Positions 15,351-22,705 of a stretch of 33,408 bases of DNA are shown one piece after another. The position numbers and the translations under genes were made by a program. Source of the stretch: CAYXDR01 sp046498185. GTDB taxonomy: Bacteria; Desulfobacterota; DSM-4660; Desulfatiglandales; Desulfatiglandaceae. Under the pieces are notes generated by a model. The model saw only the letters and a program-made list of their open reading frames with translations, was not told the origin of the DNA and did no database searches. How positions within the stretch are numbered: the first letter of the stretch is position 1; the number at the start of each line of letters is the position of its first letter. The DNA is taken from assembly GCA_046498185.1 (NCBI GenBank), contig JAWOBE010000026.1, positions 1-33,408 on the forward strand. Reading direction: 5' to 3'.

Positions 15351-17246
15351 TCACGCCTTTTTCTTGATGGTTATGATAGGAGTCGAGGAATCCACCTCAT
15401 CGCCGATCTTGGCATTCACCGCGGAAACCACCCCGGCATACGGCGACTTGACATCGTGGGTCGCCTTCATGGCTTCTACCTGGGCGACGGACTGACCTTC
15501 CTCGATGCTGTCGCCGACCTTAACCAGGATGTCCACCAAATCCACGCCGCCCGCAAAAGTCGAATGTATCTCCACCTCTTCCCCTGCTGCTTCAGGAGCA
15601 GCCGGAGCTGCGGCAGGTGCTGAGGCCGCAGGTTGAGCCTGCGCAGCCGGAGCGGCGGACCCGCCCATCGGCTCGATGGTCACCTCGAATGTCCGGGCTT
15701 TCCCTCCCTCTACGACCTTGCATTTCGTGGTCACAGGACCGCTTAAAACAGGACCCTGAGGCGCTGCAGGAGCCTGAGGCGCCGCTTTCACTTCGGGCGC
15801 CGGTTTTTCTTTTTTCTTAAATGGAATATCCACCCTTCCTTTACCGAGCAGGAACCTGAGCCCCTCGGTAGCCGCTATCTTCTTTCCCGGCACCATTCCG
15901 GATACGACTATAAAAATATTTTCCTCGGTCAGTTCAAGCTTGTTTTCTTCGAGAGCTTTCTTCGCATCCGGTATCGGATCTGCGACAGCTTCAAAAGGAT
16001 CTTCCCCCTGATACGGCGGAATGCCCAGCTGCTCGGATGCCTTCTTCACCACTTTCGGATCCGGCGGCAGGGGGGGTTTTCCAAAATAGCCAAGTACGGC
16101 CCTTCCATAACCGGCCTCGATTTTCTCCCATTTTCCGTAGAGCACGTTATTGAAAGCCTGCACCCAGTATTGCTGGCTGCCGGGAGTAACACTCGTCCAT
16201 GCACCTCCCGCCCTCACGACATCGGGAAATTCGGCAAGCACGTCACCGTAACGATCGATCAAGCCTGCTTTGACCATCATGTGCACATTCGGGCCGATCG
16301 CACCTCCGGGCATCGGAAAACCAACAACCCGCGCATCCGCGGTGGTCGTGACCGGGTTAAACGCATAGTCTTTCATGAGGTCGTTCAACATATCCTCGAT
16401 AACCTGCATTTTTGATGCATCGATGTTCAATTTGTAGCCGGTGTTTTTGAGTGCATGGGCCATCGAACGGACATCCGGCTGGCAGGTTCCGCTCGCCATC
16501 GGCCTCACCGAAAGGTCTATCGCGTTCACACCACCTTCTATACCGGCCATATACTGAGCAACTGCCATGCTTGCGGTGTCGTGGGTATGAAGCCAGAGAT
16601 CCATCTCGGGAGGCATTATCTTTCTCAAAGCCACCGCTGTCTCGTAGCAGGTTTTAGGGTCGGTGGTTCCGCTTGCATCTTTCATACAGATACTGTCCAC
16701 CTGGATATCTGAATCTAAAACTTTTTTTATAATCCCTGCATAAAACTCTGCCGTGTGAACCTTGTCGTCATGAAACGGCAATCCCATCATGGAGACGCAA
16801 ACCTGGTGGTGCATCCCGGCTTTAACGATGGGGCGCCCCGTTTTGATCAAATTGTCTACGTCGTTCATATAATCGAAATTACGATCATATGTGGTACCGT
16901 ACTTGGCCATCAACCGGGCCTGCATATCCAGCACTTCCAAAGTCTGCGTGGTAAGTGTAACACCTGAAATTGACCGCGTGAGAATTTGAAGGTCGACATC
17001 CGGCCCCACCGCGTTCCGCATCGCCTGCATGGTCTCGAAGGGGTTTTCGTTCAAATAAAAGAAAGGCGCCTGGTAACGGGCGCCCCCGCCGAATTCCATG
17101 TGGCCGATTCCCAGATCCTTCGCAGCAGTCTCCATCGCGGGAAGATAATCCTGCAACCTGACTTTACCACCGAACGCACTCTGGTGCCCGTCCCGGAATG
17201 TCATTAATTGTACTTTTATTTCTTTCGGGTTTTTGGTGACTAACAT
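15351..17246 (-). CDS. oadA: Oxaloacetate decarboxylase alpha chain (carboxyltransferase plus biotin carrier)
   Basis: The alpha chain moves CO2 from oxaloacetate to biotin, leaving pyruvate. Residues 1 to about 460 form the carboxyltransferase and PYC/OADA-conserved domains, with metal ligands Asp19 (FRDGHQS), His220 and His222 (WLHTHD) and the catalytic Lys189 (CMKDASGT). An Ala/Pro/Gln-rich linker (about 490-560) precedes the biotinyl domain. The biotin-attachment motif EAMK places biotin on Lys594. At 631 residues the length is typical. Pyruvate carboxylase subunit B is the close alternative; the adjacent oadG and oadB genes and the lack of a biotin carboxylase gene in the window decide for the Na+-pumping decarboxylase. 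Confidence 0.94.
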   Translation of the reverse strand: MLVTKNPKEIKVQLMTFRDGHQSAFGGKVRLQDYLPAMETAAKDLGIGHMEFGGGARYQAPFFYLNENPFETMQAMRNAVGPDVDLQILTRSISGVTLTTQTLEVLDMQARLMAKYGTTYDRNFDYMNDVDNLIKTGRPIVKAGMHHQVCVSMMGLPFHDDKVHTAEFYAGIIKKVLDSDIQVDSICMKDASGTTDPKTCYETAVALRKIMPPEMDLWLHTHDTASMAVAQYMAGIEGGVNAIDLSVRPMASGTCQPDVRSMAHALKNTGYKLNIDASKMQVIEDMLNDLMKDYAFNPVTTTADARVVGFPMPGGAIGPNVHMMVKAGLIDRYGDVLAEFPDVVRAGGAWTSVTPGSQQYWVQAFNNVLYGKWEKIEAGYGRAVLGYFGKPPLPPDPKVVKKASEQLGIPPYQGEDPFEAVADPIPDAKKALEENKLELTEENIFIVVSGMVPGKKIAATEGLRFLLGKGRVDIPFKKKEKPAPEVKAAPQAPAAPQGPVLSGPVTTKCKVVEGGKARTFEVTIEPMGGSAAPAAQAQPAASAPAAAPAAPEAAGEEVEIHSTFAGGVDLVDILVKVGDSIEEGQSVAQVEAMKATHDVKSPYAGVVSAVNAKIGDEVDSSTPIITIKKKA

Positions 17247-17254
17247 AGTGCCTT

Positions 17255-17482
17255 CTACCTCCTGCTTTTCATTTCCTCGATATTGGTTATCCTGGCCCCC
17301 GGGTTCACAACCGCATAAGCAGAGTGTATGGCCGCGAGCACAGCCGAATCTGTTCCTTCATCCTTTTTTACCTTTACCGGAAACAAACCGGTAAGAATTT
17401 TCATCGTTATGGCCAGCAGGCCCAACACACTAAAGACTGCCACTAACGCCGACATGCAAATCATAAAAAGACTGTTTTCCAT
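17255..17482 (-). CDS. oadG: Oxaloacetate decarboxylase gamma chain
   Basis: The 75-residue protein has one membrane helix (about residues 6-34) followed by a charged tail, which is the OadG layout. OadG anchors OadA to OadB and assists assembly. The start at ATG 17482 is preferred over the adjacent GTG at 17485 because AGGAG lies seven to eight bases before it. It is the first gene of the oadG-oadA-oadB operon, eight bases before oadA. A proximal promoter lies about 75 bases upstream, with operator palindromes further away. The tail ends in ARITNIEEMKSRR and lacks the His-rich zinc site seen in some enterobacterial OadG proteins. Confidence 0.82.
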   Translation of the reverse strand: MENSLFMICMSALVAVFSVLGLLAITMKILTGLFPVKVKKDEGTDSAVLAAIHSAYAVVNPGARITNIEEMKSRR

Positions 17483-17563
17483 CACACCTCTCCTTAAAAA
17501 GGCAACTCAAATCACTCCTTTAATGAACAAAAGCCCCATACGCGGGAAACTATAAGGTCTCCC

Positions 17564-17592
17564 GATATAATTGGGCCAATCAAAGCTGTCAA
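17564..17592 (-). promoter_or_regulatory. Proximal oad promoter
   Basis: On the minus strand TTGACA (17592-17587) and TATATC (17569-17564) are spaced by exactly 17 bases. Transcription would begin near 17557 and give a leader of about 75 bases before the oadG ATG at 17482. Confidence 0.6.
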
Positions 17593-17713
17593 GTCATATA
17601 TTTTAAAATTACTTAAGGGTAAGCCTGCATCACAAAAGCTACAAATTTTACCCCGCGTTATATGTAGAACCGCGACTTGATTTATTTTGAGTTGCCCCAG
17701 CCTGAAATCCCCA

Positions 17714-17732
17714 TGGTAAAATGGTAAAACCA
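17714..17732. promoter_or_regulatory. Operator repeat copy 1 upstream of oad
   Basis: The 19-mer TGGTAAAATGGTAAAACCA contains the palindrome TGGT-AAA-ACCA at 17722-17732 plus an extra TGGT half-site. Read on the minus strand, the palindrome starts 10 bases after the -10 element TATAAA, nearly the same placement as at the mtk-glc operon. Confidence 0.7.
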
Positions 17733-17742
17733 CCTTGCTTTA

Positions 17743-17769
17743 TTTATAGCAGGACGGCCAAAAAATCAA
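17743..17769 (-). promoter_or_regulatory. Distal oad promoter next to the operator
   Basis: On the minus strand TTGATT (17769-17764) precedes TATAAA (17748-17743) with a 15-base gap (16 if the -35 is shifted by one), slightly short of the optimum. The operator at 17722-17732 begins 10 bases downstream, where a bound repressor would block the start site. The leader to oadG would be about 250 bases. Confidence 0.4.
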
Positions 17770-17836
17770 GTCGTTTTCCGAGGAATAAAAGAATAAAATT
17801 TGAGGAAAAGACTTCAACCTGGAGGGATCCAACATT

Positions 17837-17855
17837 TGGTAAAATGGTCAAACCA
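17837..17855. promoter_or_regulatory. Operator repeat copy 2 upstream of oad
   Basis: The 19-mer TGGTAAAATGGTCAAACCA matches copy 1 at 18 of 19 positions and contains the palindrome TGGT-CAA-ACCA (17845-17855). It lies 123 bases from copy 1, close to twelve helical turns, a spacing that would suit DNA looping. Confidence 0.65.
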
Positions 17856-18040
17856 ACGACAAGAGAACTTGTTTTCACCTGCGTACCGTCAATTCATGTG
17901 CTCCGGCATTCGGCTTGCAATGTACTTTAACCCTACTTCATTCATTTACCCCGGAGCGTTTCTGATTTCACCTTCAAGCCGATTCATGTATATTATTTGA
18001 CGATAAATTTTCTTCACGGTCAAGAAAGGAGGATAAAACC

Positions 18041-18358
18041 CTGTTCATTTTCATCGGAGGAATCCAGCCCAAAACCGTGACGCTGGATGGAAATCCCAGG
18101 ATGTGCCCTGCTTGCGGGCTTTACCAGGCGAAACTTGTCCGTGTCGATCATTACCTGGCATTGTTTTTCATACCGCTGATACGGGTCAAGAAAGGCGAGC
18201 CGGTCATTCAATGCGGCAGATGCGGAAATGTGACAAAGGAAACCGGAGAGCCTGTCATGCCGACCGGGTTCTCCAAAACTTTCATATGCCCTTCCTGCGG
18301 CAGGCGGCTCGAAAAGAAGTTCAAGTACTGTCCCTATTGTGGAAAACCTGTATCCTGA
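18041..18358 (+). CDS. Small double zinc-ribbon protein with probable CTG start
   Basis: The protein has two zinc-ribbon pairs near the N-terminus (CPACG and CGRCG) and a second rubredoxin-like knuckle at the C-terminus (CPSCG and CPYCG). No catalytic motif is seen; roles in protein or nucleic-acid binding are usual but unproven. An internal GTG at 18077 gives 93 residues with no ribosome binding site. In the same frame the coding sequence extends upstream through FIFIGGIQPKT to a CTG at 18041, which sits eight bases after a strong AAAGGAGG. I therefore take CTG as the start, giving 105 residues. It ends 10 bases before the MFS gene and is probably cotranscribed with it. Confidence 0.65.
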   Translation: MFIFIGGIQPKTVTLDGNPRMCPACGLYQAKLVRVDHYLALFFIPLIRVKKGEPVIQCGRCGNVTKETGEPVMPTGFSKTFICPSCGRRLEKKFKYCPYCGKPVS

Positions 18359-18368
18359 AGGAGCACCC

Positions 18369-19541
18369 ATGGAGTCCTCCGAAAAGGCGCGCCGTCCTTC
18401 ACCGCTTAAAATACGGGGCTTCCCGGCACTGAACGCCGCATTCCTGTTTCTTTTCACCAATGTTTCCCTGATGTACCTGTATCCTCTGGCACTCGAAAAA
18501 ATATACATGTCCCCGGCACAGATCGGTGTCGTCATGGGGGCATTTTCAATGGCTGCTGTAACAGCAAGACCCCTGCTCGGTTTCCTGATACAGAGGACCG
18601 GCGAGGGTTCGGTCATTTTCCCGGGCTTGGCGCTCGCCACCTGTGCGGGCCTCTGCTATCCTTTTCTTGATGCTTTCGGTCCGCTGATGCTCGCGGTCAG
18701 GGTGCTTCACGGCATTGGTTTCTCGGCATTCATAGCAGGAGGATTTTCAATCGCTGCGCGATTAATTCCGTCTCAAAACCGCGGGGAAGCATTCGGTTTC
18801 ATCGGAGCGGCGATAACCGGCGCGATTGCGTTTGCACCCCCGGCGGGGGAAGCGCTCATCCGCGCCGTCGGCTTCAACGCACTATACATCGCCGCCGTTT
18901 CGGCCCTTCCTGCAGCCGCGATTTTCTGCCGGGCCGCTCTTAAAAATTCTTCTCTGACACCTCCGGATCCCGCCCCTGCGGCCGAAGTCTACCGTATCGT
19001 CCTTGCAGCAGGCTCTTTCCTGCCGCTGCTGGTGGTCACATGGTGCTTCTCCCACAGCCAGTCGACGGTCTTGAACTTCCTGGCCCTGACCGCAAAACAG
19101 GCCGGAACTTCCGGCGGAAAGTTTTTCTTTCTCTCTTTCTTTACCTCCTTGATCACTCTCCTCAGCGCCGGACGAGCAGCGGACCGATGGCCAAAAGTTG
19201 ACCTTCTCCGCACCTTTCTGCCGATCATGGCACTTAGCGTGGCAGGAATCCCGATGTTGATAGCTTCACAATACTGGCCGCTTCCGGCTCTTGCCTTCGG
19301 CGTATCCCTGGGCATGCTCTTCCCCGTCCTGAACGCGATGGCGGCCGGCATCACACCCACCTATGCCTCTGCGTCTATGGCCGTTTTCACCGCCGTGTAC
19401 GACGGGGGGTTCATAACCGGTCCTGTGATATCAGGCTGGGTGGCTGAATCTTCAGCTCTGCCATCAGCCTTTACCACGGCGGCTTTAATCGGTGGGGCGG
19501 GCTTTATCGTGTCGATTACAGCCTTTCGAAAACCGTCTTGA
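18369..19541 (+). CDS. Major facilitator superfamily transporter
   Basis: The protein is 390 residues long and almost entirely hydrophobic, with about twelve predicted membrane segments and a hydrophilic break near the middle (about residues 195-205, rich in Pro and Asp), as in MFS carriers. A conserved-type cytoplasmic motif region RPLLGFLIQRTGEG follows the second helix. The start at 18369 is chosen because AAGGAG precedes it at a 6-base gap; the upstream ATG at 18339 lies inside the zinc-ribbon gene and has no such site. The substrate is unknown. It is convergent with the acetyl-CoA carboxylase fusion gene, with only 28 bases between the stops. Confidence 0.85.
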   Translation: MESSEKARRPSPLKIRGFPALNAAFLFLFTNVSLMYLYPLALEKIYMSPAQIGVVMGAFSMAAVTARPLLGFLIQRTGEGSVIFPGLALATCAGLCYPFLDAFGPLMLAVRVLHGIGFSAFIAGGFSIAARLIPSQNRGEAFGFIGAAITGAIAFAPPAGEALIRAVGFNALYIAAVSALPAAAIFCRAALKNSSLTPPDPAPAAEVYRIVLAAGSFLPLLVVTWCFSHSQSTVLNFLALTAKQAGTSGGKFFFLSFFTSLITLLSAGRAADRWPKVDLLRTFLPIMALSVAGIPMLIASQYWPLPALAFGVSLGMLFPVLNAMAAGITPTYASASMAVFTAVYDGGFITGPVISGWVAESSALPSAFTTAALIGGAGFIVSITAFRKPS

Positions 19542-19569
19542 AGATTTATTTTTAAAAACCAGCCGGGAT

Positions 19570-21408
19570 TCAGCTGCGCCCTTTCTTCCGCTGCCTGCAG
19601 CTGGTACGGGTATAAAATTCAAGGTAACGCGAAAGCGCAAGCTTCATATCCTTTCTCGGCACCAGTTCCTGAATGCCCCTGATGTCGTGGTAATAACCAA
19701 GCATAGAGTAAATATTTCTTGAAATTTCAGTCAAGTAATCCGCCCTTACCAGTTTCTCGTCAACATCGAAACCCCGTGCTTTCATCACCCTGGGACCAGC
19801 GAACGTTACCAGCGCACCAGGCTCGGCTATCGTTAGATCCCCCAGGGCGGCATAACTTGCAATAGCTCCCCCGGTGGCCGGATCAGCAAGAATCGAAATA
19901 TAAGGAAGTCCGTGTCGTTTTAGCCTGTTTACAGATTCAACCGTCTTCACCATCTGCATCAGAGCCGCCGTCCCCTCATAAAGCCTTGCACCTCCCGAAC
20001 AGCATAGACTTATGAACGGCAGATTTTCCTGGATCGCATAATCGACGGCCCGCCTGAACTTTTCACCGAACACCACGCCCATCGATCCACCGCAGTAAGT
20101 AAAGGCACCGATAGCCATGGTAACCCGTAAATGGTTGATCCTGGCCGCTCCGACTACAAGTGATTCTTTAAAATGACTCCGCCCTTTCTGTTTTTCCAAA
20201 AATTCCCGGTAATAATCGGTTATGGCCGCCGGCTCAAGAATGTCCTCGACGGTCAGGTTTCTGTAGAGCTCATGAAATGTGCCTGTATCGGCCAGGCAAT
20301 CAACCCACCCGGTGGCCCCCAGCGGATAAGTATATCCACATTCAGGACAAACGTTGAAATTATCGATCAAATCCTTCAACGCGATAAGCCTGCCGCATCC
20401 CTTGAGTCTATTTTCGCCGCCTTTTCCCTCACCACAACGAATCAACTCGGTATCTTTTCCAAAATTTTTAAACCTTCCATAATCTTCATTTACTTCAGTA
20501 ATACTCGCATAATTTAATATTTTAATATCCGGTGGAGGTTTTTTAAAAGTCTTTTTTATTGGTTCTTCTATATAACGTTTAATATCGAAAAAAGAACCAG
20601 AGCCCTTCGAAAGGCCGAACTGCTTCGCCCTCACTTCACGTTTCTTGATCAATTTGGAAATTTTAGACTTGGATAAATCTTTGACTGATTTGACAAGAAA
20701 CTGCTCGATCGATTCGACCATTGCGGCGTTATCGGTCACTGATTCCGGAGAGGGTACGATCCGGTCGATTATATTGAGCCCCTTGAGCTCCCTGGCCGTG
20801 GGCCTCAAAATCGTCAACGCATCCCGTACACGCGTCGGATCCCGGAAAAGAATAGAGGCTGTTCCTTCCGGAGGGGCGGTGGCATATAGAGCATCATCCA
20901 TCATCCCTCTGATATCGGTGTACTGGATTGCAACGGCTCCACCACTGCCTCCTTCGCCCAGTATCAAAGAAATGGTCTTAAGCGGAATTGTCAGAAATTC
21001 CATAATCAAATGCCCGATAAAAAAAGCCTGGAAACGCTGAGCCGAATACATCGAAATATCGGCTCCGTATGTATCCACGATCGTGAAGATCATCGTTTCC
21101 TTCGGATCTGAATCCTGTGCCTTTTTAAGCACTGACAATATGTGAGAATGGTCGTCGGCGGTAAGCATCCCGTAATTAAGTCTTTTGAGATCTTCACTGC
21201 TTTTTAAATCTTCAGGAGTCGGCTTCTGCTGCCCGATGACATAAAAAGTCTTTTCCCTGAACCGGCAACACCCGGAGATCACCGAACCCGATGGGCTTTC
21301 GAAAGGGACGAAATCCGAAAACAACCGGTTTATAACATGCGAGGCCCTCGCCCTGTAGGGATGCCTGCAGCGTTTCTTGAATATTTCAAGTACATCCATT
21401 TTTGTCAT
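19570..21408 (-). CDS. Acetyl-CoA carboxylase carboxyltransferase, AccA-AccD fusion
   Basis: The 612-residue protein joins both carboxyltransferase halves in one chain. Residues about 60-240 resemble AccA (LGEGGSGGAVAIQ at 150-162, ATAPPEGTASILF at 176-188). A charged linker (about 245-320) follows. A zinc ribbon uses Cys325, Cys338, Cys354 and Cys357. Residues about 360-600 resemble AccD (GGSMGVVFGEKF, CCSGGARLYEG). The usual bacterial fused or operonic order is D before A; here A comes first. The zinc ribbon has a 12-residue spacer in its first cysteine pair, where AccD normally has CxxC. It would transfer CO2 from carboxybiotin to acetyl-CoA to give malonyl-CoA for fatty acid synthesis. 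The biotin carboxylase and carrier genes are elsewhere. Propionyl-CoA-type transferases are the other possibility. Confidence 0.85.
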   Translation of the reverse strand: MTKMDVLEIFKKRCRHPYRARASHVINRLFSDFVPFESPSGSVISGCCRFREKTFYVIGQQKPTPEDLKSSEDLKRLNYGMLTADDHSHILSVLKKAQDSDPKETMIFTIVDTYGADISMYSAQRFQAFFIGHLIMEFLTIPLKTISLILGEGGSGGAVAIQYTDIRGMMDDALYATAPPEGTASILFRDPTRVRDALTILRPTARELKGLNIIDRIVPSPESVTDNAAMVESIEQFLVKSVKDLSKSKISKLIKKREVRAKQFGLSKGSGSFFDIKRYIEEPIKKTFKKPPPDIKILNYASITEVNEDYGRFKNFGKDTELIRCGEGKGGENRLKGCGRLIALKDLIDNFNVCPECGYTYPLGATGWVDCLADTGTFHELYRNLTVEDILEPAAITDYYREFLEKQKGRSHFKESLVVGAARINHLRVTMAIGAFTYCGGSMGVVFGEKFRRAVDYAIQENLPFISLCCSGGARLYEGTAALMQMVKTVESVNRLKRHGLPYISILADPATGGAIASYAALGDLTIAEPGALVTFAGPRVMKARGFDVDEKLVRADYLTEISRNIYSMLGYYHDIRGIQELVPRKDMKLALSRYLEFYTRTSCRQRKKGRS

Positions 21409-21575
21409 ATATTATATACCCCTGCGCAAATTTCTAAATTAATTAATCTAATTGCAATCTGTTCTCTTCGCAACTTTTTTCCAAACTTTGAAAAAGAAAG
21501 CTTCCCCGTGAAGCTACTCCTTGTTTTCGTCGCCTGTCACGGCATCCGAAAAAGCCCGAAAAATCCTTCCCGGCG

Positions 21576-21761
21576 TCAGCAACTCAAATTGACAGGCCCG
21601 GAGCTTATTTCGTAACCAACCGCAGCAGACAGCCTTTCAATGAGCCATTGCTGAACCGGATGGAATTGAACCAGGCTTCCGGCCAGCAAAATCGCAGCAG
21701 CCAGAAAAACCAGTACAAACAGGAGCGTGTATGCTCTGAATTTCAGCCTTCCTGTGCGCAT
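21576..21761 (-). pseudogene. Truncated AsmA/TamB-like membrane-protein N-terminus
   Basis: The 61-residue frame begins with a basic stretch and one membrane helix (about residues 10-30). It continues with QFHPVQQWLIERLSAAVGYE and SSGPVNLS, which resembles the start of AsmA/TamB-type envelope proteins (helix, then a 'G-x-E-I-x-x-G' beginning of the beta-helix), and then stops. The full family is hundreds of residues long, and the 167 bases between this stop and the accAD gene do not continue it in any frame I could follow. The start overlaps the Nudix gene by 19 bases, as in a real operon. It may be a decayed gene or simply a small membrane protein. Confidence 0.4.
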
Positions 21762-22198
21762 AAATCAAAATAGTCCTGCAGAATTTGCCTATGGTCGAAA
21801 GCCATGTGTTCCGGCAGGGAATCGGAATAAAAAACGGCAAGATCAGCTGCATCATCCGCGGCTCGAGGGGTGCCGTGTCCGTCGGCGATGAAAACCACCG
21901 AAATCGTATGCATTCTCGGGTCACGGCCGGGATCGGAATAGGCTCCCAGCTGCCGGCAAAGAGTCACATCCAGAGAAGTCTCCTCGCGCGCCTCCCGAAC
22001 AGCTGCATCTTCAAGGCTTTCCCCGTAATCTACGAATCCTCCCGGAATAGCCCAGCCGTAAGGAGGATTCTTGCGCTGTATCAATACAATTCCGCCGTTC
22101 TCCACGCGGATTATTATATCGACCGTCGGGAAAGGGTTCCGGTAAGTCTTTACCGGCAGTCCGCAATGAGGACATAAAAGAACGTCTTTTCCGCTCAT
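21743..22198 (-). CDS. Nudix hydrolase with N-terminal CPxCG zinc knuckle
   Basis: The 151-residue protein has a complete Nudix box GX5EX7REUXEEXGU-type from Gly54 to about residue 76, with Glu60, Arg68-Glu69 and Glu72-Glu73 as expected for Mg2+ binding. A short N-terminal segment CPHCG (9-13) suggests a half zinc ribbon seen in some ADP-ribose or NADH pyrophosphatase relatives. It presumably hydrolyses a nucleoside diphosphate linked to another moiety; the substrate is not predictable. It lies 60 bases downstream of the MerR gene on the same strand. The ribosome binding site is weak (CGGATG). Confidence 0.85.
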   Translation of the reverse strand: MSGKDVLLCPHCGLPVKTYRNPFPTVDIIIRVENGGIVLIQRKNPPYGWAIPGGFVDYGESLEDAAVREAREETSLDVTLCRQLGAYSDPGRDPRMHTISVVFIADGHGTPRAADDAADLAVFYSDSLPEHMAFDHRQILQDYFDLCAQEG

Positions 22199-22258
22199 AA
22201 TGACATCCGTAGAATCAATGTTGTGGTTGAATGCGGCGAAGGAGGTGTTTTCGATGCG

Positions 22259-22705
22259 TCAGCACGCAACGGCAGGACGACTGAGCAATTTACCTCCCCG
22301 ATCGGTCCTGTTTAAATATACCGCACACTGCTCACACGTGCCGTCGCACAGGGTGCCATGTTCGCCTCGCACCACATAACAGGGCTCATGGGGTTTCAAA
22401 TAAGCATTGCACCTGGTTTTAATTTCACAATCGAATATATTCCAGCATGGTGCAAGCTGTAACAGCCGGACCAGGCAGGGAAGTGTAAAACCTTCCTCAT
22501 GCATGAGAACCGATATTCTTTCTATTTGATCAACTTCGTAGTCCGTGTAGATCCTGTTGTTCGTGCGCGGCTGTCTCCCTGGACGCAGCAGGCCCACCTT
22601 TTCGTAATCACGCAACGTTTTTTGAGACAAACCCACCATGCCTGACACTTCCCCTATGCTGTAGCCGTCTTTCGATTCGCGCTGTCTGGTGTTTATCCTG
22701 TGCAC
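22259..22705 (-). CDS. MerR-family regulator with cysteine-rich C-terminus
   Basis: The 148-residue protein has an N-terminal MerR winged helix-turn-helix (YSIGEVSGMVGLSQKTLRDY at 15-34, then a wing with RIY at 51-53). There is a long effector helix and a C-terminal part rich in cysteine: Cys77, 87, 93, 99, 109, 120, 124, 127 and 148. The C-terminal pattern CWxxFDC-x5-C ... C-x3-C-x2-C could hold a metal or Fe-S cluster, making it a candidate redox or metal sensor. The start is GTG at 22705, supported by AAGGAGG eight bases before. It is upstream of the Nudix gene and divergent from the peptide transporter operon. Confidence 0.82.
   Translation of the reverse strand: MHRINTRQRESKDGYSIGEVSGMVGLSQKTLRDYEKVGLLRPGRQPRTNNRIYTDYEVDQIERISVLMHEEGFTLPCLVRLLQLAPCWNIFDCEIKTRCNAYLKPHEPCYVVRGEHGTLCDGTCEQCAVYLNRTDRGGKLLSRPAVAC

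Larger units (their letters stand above)
17483..18040. promoter_or_regulatory. Regulatory gap upstream of oadG and the zinc-ribbon gene
   Basis: This 558-base AT-rich region holds no convincing gene. It contains two minus-strand promoters (17564-17592 and 17743-17769) and two copies of a 19-base operator repeat (17714-17732 and 17837-17855). Close to its right end is the AAAGGAGG ribosome binding site of the zinc-ribbon gene (18026-18032). Short frames across it lack ribosome binding sites and were not called. Confidence 0.55.

Noticed and set aside
15351..17246. Reading OadA as pyruvate carboxylase subunit B
   Set aside because: No biotin carboxylase subunit is present, while the membrane subunit OadB and the anchor OadG are encoded in the same operon.
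17512..17733. Open minus-strand frame of 73 codons covering the oad leader
   Set aside because: It starts with GTG without a ribosome binding site, its residues resemble no known family, and it overlaps the promoter and operator.
18339..18368. Earlier ATG for the MFS gene
   Set aside because: It lies within the zinc-ribbon gene and lacks a ribosome binding site, unlike the ATG at 18369.
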